Below are positions 31,314-41,402 of a DNA stretch of 64,000 nucleotides, in pieces. The notes under the pieces were generated by a model. That model worked only from the letters and a program-made list of their open reading frames with translations. It was not told where the DNA came from and searched no databases. Numbering within the stretch: the first letter of the stretch is position 1; the number at the start of each line of letters is the position of its first letter. The stretch is from positions 91,762,631 through 91,826,630 of the forward strand of contig NC_133648.1 of NCBI RefSeq assembly GCF_009905375.1, in the 5' to 3' direction. The DNA comes from Apium graveolens (taxonomy: Eukaryota; Streptophyta; Magnoliopsida; Apiales; Apiaceae). Position numbers and translations under genes: made by a program.

Positions 31314-31897
31314 TGATAGGGATAAATAAATCCCGATTGTATAATTAAATATTGCATTAATTATACAAGGTGTGGGCTGCTATGCCCAATAAGAAGATGT
31401 ATGACATTCAGACCAGAAAGGTTAACATGTTGATCAGGCCTGATGGACCAGATCAGGCCTGATGGAACAAAGAAGACCCAAAAACCCTGATTATTTATTA
31501 ATTTCGTAATTAATAAATAAGGGAGAAAAATAGCTATTAAGATAAGTCCTAGTAGGGATATAAATCCTTGTAGATTGGCCTCCAAGGAACCTCATGGGAT
31601 AAGGAATCAGCTTCCTACTTCCTAGGACTCCTAAGTCTATCCTAATTCAGAGACTTGACCACCAAGTCTCCTATACCAAGTCCAATTCAAGGACTCCCAC
31701 ATCTATATAAGGGGCCTCACCCCACAAATCAGAACTACGTTTTTTGACTTGATCCTTGGCAATCAGCAAGGTACGTAGGCATCTTGTTAAGGCAGATTGA
31801 GTCACGAAACACAAGAGCAGTCAAAATCGAGCCTTGAAGCTCACGTTCCTTAGTACTAAATACAACAATTACATATATTAGTTTTTAATCCATAACA
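31314..31897 (+). repeat. 5' LTR of the Tat element
   Basis: Runs from TGATAGGG to CATAACA. It carries a TATA-like ctatataag at about 31,702-31,710, which should drive the element. It differs from the 3' LTR mainly by 40 extra bases near 31,436-31,490, where gatcaggcctgatgga is partly repeated. Confidence 0.95.
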
Positions 31898-31898
31898 T

Positions 31899-31916
31899 TT
31901 GGCGCCGTCTGTGGGA
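31899..31916 (+). other. Primer-binding region of the Tat element
   Basis: ttggcgccgtctgtggga follows the LTR directly, in the position and style of a tRNA primer site. I do not assign the tRNA. Confidence 0.75.
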
Positions 31917-31932
31917 AAGCACAACAACAACC

Positions 31933-33830
31933 ATGGCGAGAACACGGAGAACAATTAGAGCTCTGGAGGAAGGAACACCATCGGGGACAACCCAGGTGAT
32001 TTCGTCAACCGTGGAGATTCCTCCCCACTCAACTTATGCATCTACTCAAGGGGAAGCCCAGATAGGGGCAACTCAACCTCAGCCACAAGGGACGACTCCC
32101 CCGACTATTCAAGGTACGAATCCTCAAGTTCAACAAGTACATGTACCTGTGAATTCTCGACCCGTCGGGTATGAATATTCAACTGTTCTTACTACTAACC
32201 CCCCTTATGGGATGCCCCTTTACCCCGAGGTTGGAGGAAGTGGACATGCTGGGCGAAGTGAGGCACGAGGGCAATCGCCCCCCTATATACGAGGTTTGGC
32301 TCCTATCCCCGAGGATCGGGAATTTTCTGGTCCTTATACTGAGAGAGACTCCGAATCTTCGGATGATGAAGTGGCCCCAAGAAGGAGGCGTCCTGGCAAA
32401 GAGCCGATGGCCGATGGAAGACAACGCCCTCAAAGCACCCAAGGGGCGAATCCCCAAGAAGTGCAGGAAAGGATCAGGGCTCATGAGGCTGAGATCCAAA
32501 GACTAAGGCGCGACTTGGAGGCGCACCAGGCCATCAGACCCCAAATACCTCCTAGGGGAGAAATCCTCCTCCTGTCATAGACCTGGATGGTCCGGTACAG
32601 AGAAGGGCTGTTATTCCAAGAACTGATCTAAGCAATCTTCTTCCCCTTGGAGATCCTGATGATCCTACTCCGCCCTTCACTGAGGAGATAATGAATGCCC
32701 ATATCTCAAGGAAGTTTAAGATGCCAACCATCAAAGCCTATGATGGCACGGGAGATCCCGCTAATCATGTTAGGACATTCTCTAATGCACTGCTGTTGCA
32801 ACCCGTGAATGATGCTATAAAGTGTCGGGCCTTCCCTCAAACCCTGTCGGGTATGGCTCAAAGATGGTACAGTCGCTTGCCCCCAAACTCTATTGGGTCG
32901 TTCAGAGAATTAAGCCAAGCTTTTATTAAGCAATTCATCAGTGGAAGAGTTCATGAGAAAAGTTCTGCATCTCTTATGAGCATTGTGCAGGGGGCAAAAG
33001 AATCCTTGAGAGACTACCTGAATCGTTTCACAAAGGAGGCTTTAAAAGTCCTAGACCTTGATGATAAGGTAGCCATGATAACGCTACAACAAGGAACTAG
33101 GGATGAGTTTTTTAAGATGTCCTTGGCCAAACGCCCCCCTGAAAGCATGTTGCAGCTCCAGGAGAGGGCAGAGAAGTATATCAAAGTTGAAGAAAGCATG
33201 AGGAAGACCGTAGTAAGTAATGAGCCCACTGGAGGCAAGAAGCGAAAAACTGATCTGGAGTATATCGCTAAGAATAAGTATCCTAGAACCGAGCAAAACC
33301 CCGATTCAACCCCCAAGAAGGGAGGACCTGGGCAAAAGTTCACCGAATACGCTAAGCTGAATGCTCCTAGAAGCCAGATCTTGATGGAAATCGAGAAATA
33401 TTGAGATATTCGTTGGCCTAAGCCCCTGAAGGCTGATCCTGCCAAGCTGGACAAAAGCAAATATTGCAGATTTCACAAAGATGTTGGTCACGACACCGAT
33501 GAGTGTAGGCAGCTGAAAGATGAAATTGAGTTCCTCATTCGAGAAGGAAGATTGAACAAATACACTGGAGAAGGAGGGGACAGGAATAATAATGGAAGGA
33601 AGAACTTTGAGGATCGTAGGAGGGACCAAGACGATCAGGGGCGAAACCCCCAGCCTAGAGGACCAGTTATAAACACCATTAATGGAGGGCCGAGACCTCG
33701 AGGGCCTGTGATAAACACGATCTTTGGAGGTCAAACTGCTGCTGGATTGTCCAAAAATTCCAGAAAGGCATATACTAGAGAGGTTATGCATATTGTTGGA
33801 GAAGCCCCGAAGAGGGCCAGGATAGAAGTA
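31933..33830 (+). pseudogene. Tat element gag (broken)
   Basis: The gag starts at ATG 31933 (MARTRRTIRALEEG). The N-terminal part is proline- and glutamine-rich and ends in a coiled-coil-like stretch. A one-base loss near 32,552-32,561 shifts the frame, giving a stop at 32578-32580; the gag continues in the next frame. The capsid-like core (IKAYDGTGDPANHVRTF, FPQTLSGMAQRWY, FISGRVHEKSSASL) spans about 32,730-33,200. A TGA at 33402-33404 interrupts the frame. Beyond it lies a zinc-binding-like CRFHKDVGHDTDEC and a basic, glycine-rich tail. Gag would form the virus-like particle. This copy cannot make it intact. Confidence 0.88.
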
Positions 33831-34300
33831 ACATTGGCTTTTGATGATTCTGACCTAGAGGGTGCGAAGTTTCCTCATGACGACCCGCTGGTCATAACAT
33901 CGGTAATAGGAAATAGCCCGGTCAAGAGGGTCCTTGTGGATAATGGTGCTTCTGTGGATATCTTGCTCCACGACACCTTTCTAAGTATGGGGTATAACGA
34001 CTCCCAGTTAACACCAACCGACATGCCGATATATGGATTTGCTGGAGTAGAATGTCCTGTAGAAGGGATAATCAAGTTGCCAACCACCATAGGTACGGAA
34101 CCAAGGCAAGCAACGCAGATGTTGGACTTTGTGGTGGTAAAAGCTAGTTCAACCTATAATGCTATCATGGGAAGAACATGGATACATGCCTTCAAGGCAG
34201 TCCCTTCTTCCTACCATTCAGTCATGAAGTTTCCCACCCGGAACGGGATTGGAGAAGAGAGGGAGATCAAAAAATGGCTAGAAGCTGTTATGTGGCCTCT
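33831..34300 (+). pseudogene. Tat element aspartic protease domain
   Basis: The active-site word is VDNGASVDIL (about 33,937-33,966), the D-N-G variant seen in this lineage, followed by a flap region near GFAGVECPVEG. The frame is continuous with gag but shifts near 34,260 (gaagagagggagatc). The true reading continues in the frame that later holds RT. A TGA at 34313-34315 and a run of 12 G (34319-34330) follow. Confidence 0.8.
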
Positions 34301-34330
34301 TTGAGGGCAGATTGAGTCGGGGGGGGGGGG

Positions 34331-35977
34331 CAGGTTCTTCCTATTGAAGATACGGATGTCCAAGAAAATGATGAGAAGAGAGGAAAACCAGCAGAAGACT
34401 TGGTTCCGATTCCTTTAGACCCCGAGAATTCTGAGAGGATGACTTTCATTGGAGCCACATTAGAGGAGCCCCTTAGAGGGAAGTTGGTGAAATTTTTGCA
34501 AGAAAATAGTGATGTGTTTGCATGGTCAGCAGCTGATATGCCAGGCATAGACCCGGAGCTGATTACTCACAAGTTAAACGTAGATCCAAGCCGGAAGACA
34601 GTGAAACAAAAGAAAAGAAATTTTGCCCCGGAAAGACAAGAAGCTATAAAACAGGAAGTAGAAAAGCTCTTAGAGGCTGGTTTCATCAAGGAGATTCAAT
34701 TTCCGGAGTGGTTAGCCAACCCTGTAATGGTGACGAAGGCTAATGGAAAGTGGAGGATGTGTATAGACTTTACTGATCTGAATGATGCATGCCTTAAAGA
34801 CTGTTTTCCGTTGCCAAGGATTGATACTTTTATTGATGCCACTGCTGGGCATGAGATGCTGAGTTTCATGGATGGATTTAGCGGATACAATCAGATCAAG
34901 ATGCATAAAGATGACATTCCAAAGGTATCATTCATCACTGACTTTGGTGTTTATTGTTATCTTGTTATGGCATTTGGTCTTAAGAATGCAGGAGCCACCT
35001 ATCAAAGGTTGGTAAATAAAATCTTTAAGGACCTTATTGGTAAGACTATGGAAGTCTATGTTGATGACATGTTAGTCAAGAGTCTAGCAAAGACTAATCA
35101 TATAACCCATTTGAGGGAAGCTTTTGAGGTCCTGAGGTACCACAAGATGATGTTAAATCCTACAAAATGTGCTTTCGGAGTAGGATCTGGAAATTTTTTG
35201 GGATTGATGGTCTTCAAGAGAGGGATAGAGACTAACCCCGACAAAATAAAGGCAATCCTAGACATGGAACCACCAAAAACCGTCAAGGATGTTCAGAAAC
35301 TTACAGAAAGGGTTGCTGCGCTAGGACGATTCATCTCCAAGTCAGGAGACAAGTGTTTATCATTCTTCAAGTCGCTAAAGAAAATCAAGGACTTTGTATG
35401 GAATGAGGAAAACCAGAAGGCATTCGAAGAGTTAAAGAAGTATATGGCCCAGGCCCCGTTGTTGGCCAAGCCAGTTTTGAATGAAGTTTTATTCTTGTAC
35501 TTGGCTGTTTCAGAGAGTGCCTTGAGCGCGGTGTTGGTTAAGGAGGAACTGAAAGTCCAGAAACCCGTATACTATGTCAGCAAAATTCTGCATGGTGCTG
35601 AGTTGAATTATTCAACTATTGAGAAATTCGCTTTAGCCTTGGTAATGGCTTCGAGAAAGCTGCGTCCTTATTTTCAGGCTCATCAGATTGAGGTGCTAAC
35701 AAATCAGCCCCTGAGAAATATCATTCACAGTCCCAAGGCAAGTGGGAGATTGATTAAGTGGGCAATAGAGTTGGGAGAGTTCGATCTCAAGTATAAGCCA
35801 CATACGGCAATAAAAGCCCAGGCACTAGCTGACTTCGTGGTGGAATGTACCATACCCAACCAAGAAGTCGGGGGGCAGGAAGATACCATACCTCAAGACA
35901 AGGGAGTCGGTAATGGGGACAAAGAGAAGGATGATAAGGAGAAAGAATATTGGGTTCTCTATTTTGATGGAGCATAA
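34331..35977 (+). CDS. Tat element reverse transcriptase and RNase H (open to an internal stop)
   Basis: One open frame runs from the G run to TAA 35975-35977. Motifs in order are KWRMCIDFTDLNDAC, FMDGFSGYNQI, FGLKNAGATYQRLVN and the catalytic YVDDMLVKS, all intact. The connection and the first RNase H follow (KPVYYVSKILHGAELNYSTIEK). In the living element this is part of one polyprotein that copies the RNA into DNA. The terminal stop falls in the first motif of the next domain (YFDGA then stop), so the product would be truncated. The upstream part is also cut off from gag by the earlier shift and stop. Confidence 0.92.
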   Translation, partial: QVLPIEDTDVQENDEKRGKPAEDLVPIPLDPENSERMTFIGATLEEPLRGKLVKFLQENSDVFAWSAADMPGIDPELITHKLNVDPSRKTVKQKKRNFAPERQEAIKQEVEKLLEAGFIKEIQFPEWLANPVMVTKANGKWRMCIDFTDLNDACLKDCFPLPRIDTFIDATAGHEMLSFMDGFSGYNQIKMHKDDIPKVSFITDFGVYCYLVMAFGLKNAGATYQRLVNKIFKDLIGKTMEVYVDDMLVKSLAKTNHITHLREAFEVLRYHKMMLNPTKCAFGVGSGNFLGLMVFKRGIETNPDKIKAILDMEPPKTVKDVQKLTERVAALGRFISKSGDKCLSFFKSLKKIKDFVWNEENQKAFEELKKYMAQAPLLAKPVLNEVLFLYLAVSESALSAVLVKEELKVQKPVYYVSKILHGAELNYSTIEKFALALVMASRKLRPYFQAHQIEVLTNQPLRNIIHSPKASGRLIKWAIELGEFDLKYKPHTAIKAQALADFVVECTIPNQEVGGQEDTIPQDKGVGNGDKEKDDKEKEYWVLYFDGA

Positions 35978-36337
35978 AAAATAAACTCCAGTGGAGCAGG
36001 ATTGGTTTTACAAAGCCCTGACGGGTTCTTGATTGAGTATGCCATGAAGCTAGACTTCCCAACCACAAATAATGAGGCAGAATATGAAGCTCTGATAGCT
36101 GGTCTCGGCCTAGCTGGAACACTTAGAGTCAAAAACTTAAAGGTTCGTGGAGACTCGAAGCTGATCATATCCCAGGTAAAGGGAGAATTTGAGGCAAGGG
36201 ATGATACAATGACTAAGTATGTCCGCCTAGTAAGAGCTGTGATGACCCAATTTAATGAATGCCATGTTGAGCACATTCCAAGGGAGGAAAATGTCAAGGC
36301 AGATGCATTATCAAAGTTTGCTTCATCCGAGATATAA
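35945..36337 (+). pseudogene. Second (archaeal-type) RNase H of the Tat element
   Basis: The frame continues unchanged past the TAA at 35975. It contains YFDGA at the first catalytic strand, NNEAEYEALIAGL (catalytic glutamate), RGDSKLII (catalytic aspartate) and a C-terminal VKADALSKF. A TAA at 36335-36337 separates it from integrase. A second RNase H between RT and integrase is a defining trait of the Tat lineage. Confidence 0.85.
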
Positions 36338-36352
36338 GAAAGTTCAGGAAGT

Positions 36353-37657
36353 GTGTACTTCCGTGTTTTGAAGACACAAAGCATAGATGTTAAGCTTGTG
36401 GCTCCTATAGGCCTGGGGACGTCATGGATTGATCCCATTAAGGCTCACATTCAAACCGGTTGGTTGCCAAGCGATGCAATTGAAGCACGGAAGTTAACTG
36501 TTCGGGCACTAAGGTACTCTTTGATAGATGGGATTCTGTACAAAAGATCTTTCGTGGTTCCTTATTTAAGGTGTCTTAGGCCCAATGAGGCCCGCTTGGC
36601 TCTTGAAGAAGCGCATGAAGGTATTTGTGGACAACACTTGGGGGGCAGGGCCTTGGCTCATAAGATAACCCGTTTAGGCTTCTATTGGCCAGAAATGATG
36701 GCTGATGCCAAAGAATATATGAAGAAGTGTGATCGCTATCAGAAGCATGCACCTGTTGTTAGACAACCCCCCGAGATGCTGACCTCTATCAACTCGCCCA
36801 TTCCCTTTGCTATGTGGGGAATGGATATTTTGGGGCCTTTCCCCATGGCCACGACACAAAGAAAGTTTCTGATTGTAGCCATTGATTATTCCACCAAGTG
36901 GATTGAAGCCAAACCCTTGGCCAAGATCACAACTAGGCAGGTTGCTCAATTCCTGTGGGAAAATATTATGTGCCGATATGGAATTCCCCGTATCCTAGTC
37001 ACCGATAATGGAACACAATTCAACAACGAGGAATTCAAGAAGTACTGTGAAGAAAATGAGATTGAGTTACGGTTCACCTCTGTGGCTCACCCACAAGCCA
37101 ATGGGCAAGCTGAGGTAGCAAATCGAATAATCCTGGATGGGCTAAAGAAGAGGATCGAGAAGTCAAGAAATAATTGGGTGGATGAGATACTTCCCATATT
37201 ATGGGCCTATAGGACTACCTATAGAGTCACGACCGGAGCAACTCCCTTCATGTTGGCATATGGGGCAGAAGCAGTAGTTCCCGTAGAGATATCACATTCC
37301 TCTCCAAGGATTCAGGCTTTCAATGCTGAGGAAAATGAGGAAGGACAAAGGTTGGCTCTGGACTTAATCGACGAAGTGCGAGATGGGGCACATGTAAAGA
37401 TAGTAGAGTACCAGAAGAAGGCTTCATTCTACTACAACCTAAGGGTTAAAGAAAGGTTTTTCAAACAAGATGATCTAGTCTTGAGGAAGATAGAAGCATC
37501 TGGTGTAGGACAAAAAGGGAAGCTTACCCCGAATTGGGAAGGGTCGTACAGAGTCAAGAGTGTTCAAGGTAGAGGAACCTACAAGCTAGAGACTATGGAT
37601 GGTTTTGAAGTCCCGAGAACTTGGCATGCACAAAACCTGAAGGTTTACTATGTGTAG
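36353..37657 (+). CDS. Integrase of the Tat element (434 codons open)
   Basis: This shares the frame of the RT. The zinc-binding region reads HEGICGQHLGGR ... KKCDRYQKHA; the second cysteine of the usual CDxCQ is a tyrosine here. The catalytic aspartates lie in WGMDILGPFP and VTDNGTQF, and the glutamate in NGQAEVANR, so the D,D-E triad is present. A C-terminal domain with GSYRVKSVQGRGTYKL ends at the TAG at 37655-37657. Integrase would insert the cDNA. The lost zinc ligand suggests this copy is inactive or weakened. Confidence 0.92.
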   Translation: MYFRVLKTQSIDVKLVAPIGLGTSWIDPIKAHIQTGWLPSDAIEARKLTVRALRYSLIDGILYKRSFVVPYLRCLRPNEARLALEEAHEGICGQHLGGRALAHKITRLGFYWPEMMADAKEYMKKCDRYQKHAPVVRQPPEMLTSINSPIPFAMWGMDILGPFPMATTQRKFLIVAIDYSTKWIEAKPLAKITTRQVAQFLWENIMCRYGIPRILVTDNGTQFNNEEFKKYCEENEIELRFTSVAHPQANGQAEVANRIILDGLKKRIEKSRNNWVDEILPILWAYRTTYRVTTGATPFMLAYGAEAVVPVEISHSSPRIQAFNAEENEEGQRLALDLIDEVRDGAHVKIVEYQKKASFYYNLRVKERFFKQDDLVLRKIEASGVGQKGKLTPNWEGSYRVKSVQGRGTYKLETMDGFEVPRTWHAQNLKVYYV

Positions 37658-37983
37658 GACAGTTGGATACGATTCTCACTTGTCAAGATGGCGAGTAGGT
37701 TGAAAAGCACCTTGAAGCTTTGCTTGCTTAGGATTTATATGTTCTAGTTTTATTTTGAAGTTTATTAAGACTTGTGTAAGGGACGAATCCCAGACAATTT
37801 ATGGAAATTCATGAGGTTTTCAAAGTATGTTTAAATGTCTATGGCCTAACAAGTAAAACAAATTGCATGAATGCAAGCATAAATGTGATAAATAAAATAG
37901 ATCGGATAAATATTACAAGAGTTCGATAAATAAAGTCTTGAAAATAAGATAAAGAAAACAAGCCACGCAGGGCTGAAGAAGCT

Positions 37984-39891
37984 CTAAGGAGCTGAGGTGC
38001 CCTCGGCATCCATGTCATCATCCCCTTCGCTCTCGCTAGATGTCTCTGTCGTCTCGGAGGAGGAGGAGGAGCTATCATCCTCAGCAGGTCTGGAAGAAGA
38101 CTCGGGAGGAGGAAGGAGCGGATCCTGAGGAACATGATCTGAGACAACTACTCGGGTACGAAACCTCTGTAGCAAAGCCTCGTCATCAGGGCAGACATAA
38201 TCCGCCGGGTTAATATCAGGACAAGCCTCGTTCACGGACCCAAGGGCCGTGTCCCAACCAGTCCTAAAAAACCCGGGAAAGACTGAGTCATCCCTAATCC
38301 TCATGGACTGGGCAAACTCCTCCGAGTCCAGGTAGCTATCTATAGCTTTGTCCTTCTCCGCCCGAAGTACCACCAGCTCGGCGTTAGACTCCCCGAGTTC
38401 CTCCTCCTTGCGTTTGAACTTCTTCTCCAGAGTAGCATACTTCTTCTGTTGCCTCCTGAGGGCATTATCGGCCTTATCGGAAGCCCGCTTCCATGACTCG
38501 GCTTGCCTCACAGCGCCTTAAAAATAGGCGTTAGACTAAAACAAAGCAATCAACAAAGTATAAGGCAAGAGAATGCTATAAGAAAGAAAGATAAGTTCAA
38601 AAAAGAAAAGGCATACCGAAGCCAGAGACTGAGATCCCATGAGCTTAATCCTCTCAAGGTCAGGGGTGGCCACCACGTCAGTAAAATCCTTGGGAGTCAC
38701 GCTATGGTAGGACCAATCCCAAGCATGCTTCATGGAACCAACCACGGTATCCCCTCGGCGGAATCCCCAGAGAGGCCGGAAGGCGCCTGTAGCAGCAGCA
38801 GCAGGGGCAGCAGCAGTGATAGGAGCACTATGGCCCTCAGCTCCTTCAGTTGAAGCCTCCCCCATAGGCTCCTTGTGCTTTCTCAAGAAGATAAGCTCTG
38901 TCGCCTTTCCTCGGGTGTCTAGGCCTGCGAGCCGAGCTTTCTTCATCCTAGCAGTCTCTTCAACAGGCGGAACGTTGTCCTCATTAATCTCCTTAGCAGC
39001 TGCAAAATAAGGCAAAAAACAAAATAAGTGATGTTAATAATGCATGAAATGAAATAAAGTTGAGAAGGGAAGAAAAATACCTTGTTGAGAAACAGAGGAT
39101 AGTCCTACGTGAATGAGAGAGAACTCCTCTAAGAGAGTCCAGCTGGTAGTAGTGCCGTCGTCCTGAGTAAGCCCATTATAAATAATAGTTTCCTCAGGAG
39201 TTAAGTGAATGGATTTGAGGCTACCATCACTGACCTTCTCGAAGAAAGATCGGAAGAGTGTGCCCCAGTCACCATTCTCCCAACGTAACCCAACGAAACT
39301 ATTCCTCCAATTTTGGTTGTTATCAGGAATGGAGGCGCTGTTAAAAATATGTTTACTTTTGGGCCTTTGCTTGACATAGACCCAACCACAAATACTGGAA
39401 GAGCTATTATAACACTGAAAGACCTTCCTAAAAACAGCTACGGAAAGGGGAAAACCCTCCCTAAGGCAGCAGACCATAAAATATAAAATATTCCTCCAAG
39501 CGTTTGGAGGAAGCTGACACGGGTTGATTTATAAATCAGCTAAAAGGTGAGGAATAAAAGGGTGGAAAGGAAACCTAAGGCCAGCATTAAGGGCATCTGT
39601 ATAAATAAAGAGAGTATCGGGTCTCCAGTGGCAAGTACGGTCACCACCAGAGACTGGAACTAATCTAAGAGGAGGAAGGACATTATAACGTGCATTTAGT
39701 TTATCGAAAGCTATGTTGTGCCAAGTATTACAATGATTAAAAGAATCGAGATGTGCAGTAGAGGGATATTCATCCCCCCTAGTGTTAATCATATCGATTA
39801 AAGACATATACGAAGAACGGATCTCGATATCCTTACCTCGTTTTGAAGCCGAGGCTATCTTGGCCGCCCTCTCGGAACTCTTGTCAGCCAT
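37984..39891 (-). pseudogene. Antisense gene of the Tat element, three exon-like blocks
   Basis: On the minus strand ATG 39891-39889 opens a frame (MADKSSERAAKIASASKRG). It runs to a donor-like site after 39081, with one TAA near 39,531. Block 2 is 38999-38617 (AAKEINEDNVPPVEETARMK onward) and joins block 1 in phase across GT-AG sites. Block 3 is 38516-37984 and ends in TAG. It is lysine- and glutamate-rich, probably coiled coil (RRQQKKYATLEKKFKRKEEE), with an acidic serine tail. The block 2-3 junction is one base out of phase by my reading. The protein resembles the 'transposon-like' antisense proteins described from Tat elements such as Grande and Retand. Its function is unknown. The intact copy of this gene must lie elsewhere. 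Confidence 0.7.
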
Positions 39892-40030
39892 TAGTAAAGC
39901 TGGAAAAGCCTGGAAACTTTGAAAGGAAGAAGGCTGGAAGCTAAGGGAAGAAAGTTGAGAGAGGAGAAAGTTTGAGAAATGTATGAAATGAGGAGTGAAG
40001 AGTATGAGTGAGGACACTCCCCCCCCACCT

Positions 40031-40440
40031 TTATATAGGAGGAAAGAGGGGAAAATGGGCCTAGAAAAGCCCATTTGGGCCCAAGTTCATGAACCTTCTG
40101 GAATGATCTACAAAATATTGGAAGAATTTAGAAGAGTTTCTAGAAAAATCCAGAAGGTTTTGAGAAAATTCCTCAGGGTTCCAGAAGCTTCTTAGCTTAG
40201 AAAATAAAAGCCCAGTTCAGAAAAACCAAGGCCCAAAAACAAAAAACCCTGTATGAGGCCCACTTGATTTTTAGGAAAAAAGGGTGAAAAGAAGCCTAGC
40301 TAAAAAATGGGCCTGAACCCAAAATGTTGGCCCAAATTGAAAGCCCAGAACTAGGGGCCCAATTGAAAGGCCTGTGAAGCCCAGTAAGAAAATAAGCCCA
40401 GTTAAAATGGGCCCAAGTTTTAGCCCAACATTAGGGGCCT
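40031..40440 (-). promoter_or_regulatory. Promoter-like region of the antisense gene: TATA box plus TGGGCC/T cluster
   Basis: On the minus strand TATATAA occupies 40037-40031, 140 bp upstream of the antisense ATG. Directly upstream, to about 40,440, at least a dozen GGCCCA/AGCCCA words (TGGGCC/T on the minus strand) are packed into 400 bp. TGGGCC/T is the plant 'site II' element bound by TCP factors in promoters of PCNA and ribosomal-protein genes. The motif density and placement support an active antisense promoter; this is inference. Confidence 0.55.
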
Positions 40441-40477
40441 AAATCCAAGTATGTACAAAAAATATATATGCATATGT

Positions 40478-40995
40478 TCTTGACCCTGTCGACCAGAAAG
40501 CACAGAGAAATCCTGGTCGAATGGTCTGAGGTCGAATTTCCCTCGACCAGGGCTGATAAAAGAAGCTAATTCGGTCAAGAAAGGAATTCTGACCAAAATT
40601 CTTGGTCGAAAATGATAGTTCTTCGACCAAAATGCCCGAATAGTATTTGTTCCTTAACCCTGTCGACCAGGAGACAAGATATATTCCTGGTCGAATCAAT
40701 TCTGCTCAAAATAGCTTCGATCAAGGCACGAGATGATGGTTAATTCGGTCAAAAATGGAGATCCTGACCGAAAATCTTAACCAAAATAAAAAATTCCTGG
40801 TCGAAAATTCCTGGCCGAAAATTCCTGGTCGAAAATTCCTGGTCGAAATATTAAAAAAAAGGAGAGGGGGGAGAAATCCTGACCGAAATTCGACCAGGAT
40901 TCTTGGTCGAATGGAATCTCCTCGAAATGCTGTCGACCAGGACACAAAGACGGATAATTCGACCAGGATCCTGGTCGAATGGGATTCCTGGTCGA
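40478..40995. repeat. Array of direct and inverted CCTGGTCGAA words
   Basis: More than 15 copies of cctggtcgaa or its complement ttcgaccagg (some with one change) are scattered in both orientations over 500 bp. At 40957-40980 two of them meet to form a perfect 24-bp palindrome with half-site attcgaccagga. It lies in the 3' untranslated part of the Tat element, a region known in this lineage to breed tandem repeats. Confidence 0.85.
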
Positions 40996-41059
40996 AATTT
41001 ATAAATAAAAAAAAAGAAGGAACAAGAATAAGGAAATTCCTTGAAATATTTTCTGAAAA

Positions 41060-41260
41060 ATATTAATATTTTTCAGAAATAAGGAATAAATCCGGAAAAT
41101 TAATGATAAATCCCAGAAAATAAGGGAAAAGTCCAGGAAATTAAGGAAAAATCCCAGAATTAAGGGAAAAATCTAGAAAATAAAGGATAAATCCCAGAAA
41201 TTAAGGGAAAAATCCAGAAAATTAGGGAAAAGGGAAAAATTCCTGGAAATTAAGATAATT
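41060..41260. repeat. Degenerate minisatellite, about 30-bp unit
   Basis: Words such as aaggataaatcccagaaa and ttaagggaaaaatccaga alternate about six or seven times, with variation. The array is purely A/G-rich on the plus strand and sits just before the polypurine tract and 3' LTR. Confidence 0.75.
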
Positions 41261-41387
41261 CCTGAATAAAAGGAATAAAAGTAGATCGTGGTAAAGGTGT
41301 AGGTCGCTCCACACTTTACGCAAAAACGAAACCATGTAAGGGAACGAATGGACTTAACTTCTGCAAAACCTAGTCAATGTTTCCCAA

Positions 41388-41402
41388 AAGTTGGGGGGCA
41401 AA
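41388..41402 (+). other. Polypurine tract of the Tat element
   Basis: agttggggggcaaa ends directly at the 3' LTR (TGATAGGG). This is where plus-strand DNA synthesis is primed in LTR retrotransposons. Confidence 0.85.

Noticed and set aside
33014..33460. Long minus-strand frames opposite the Tat gag and protease
   Set aside because: Mirror frames of coding sequence with no domain; unlike the 38-40 kb antisense gene, they have no promoter or splice signals.
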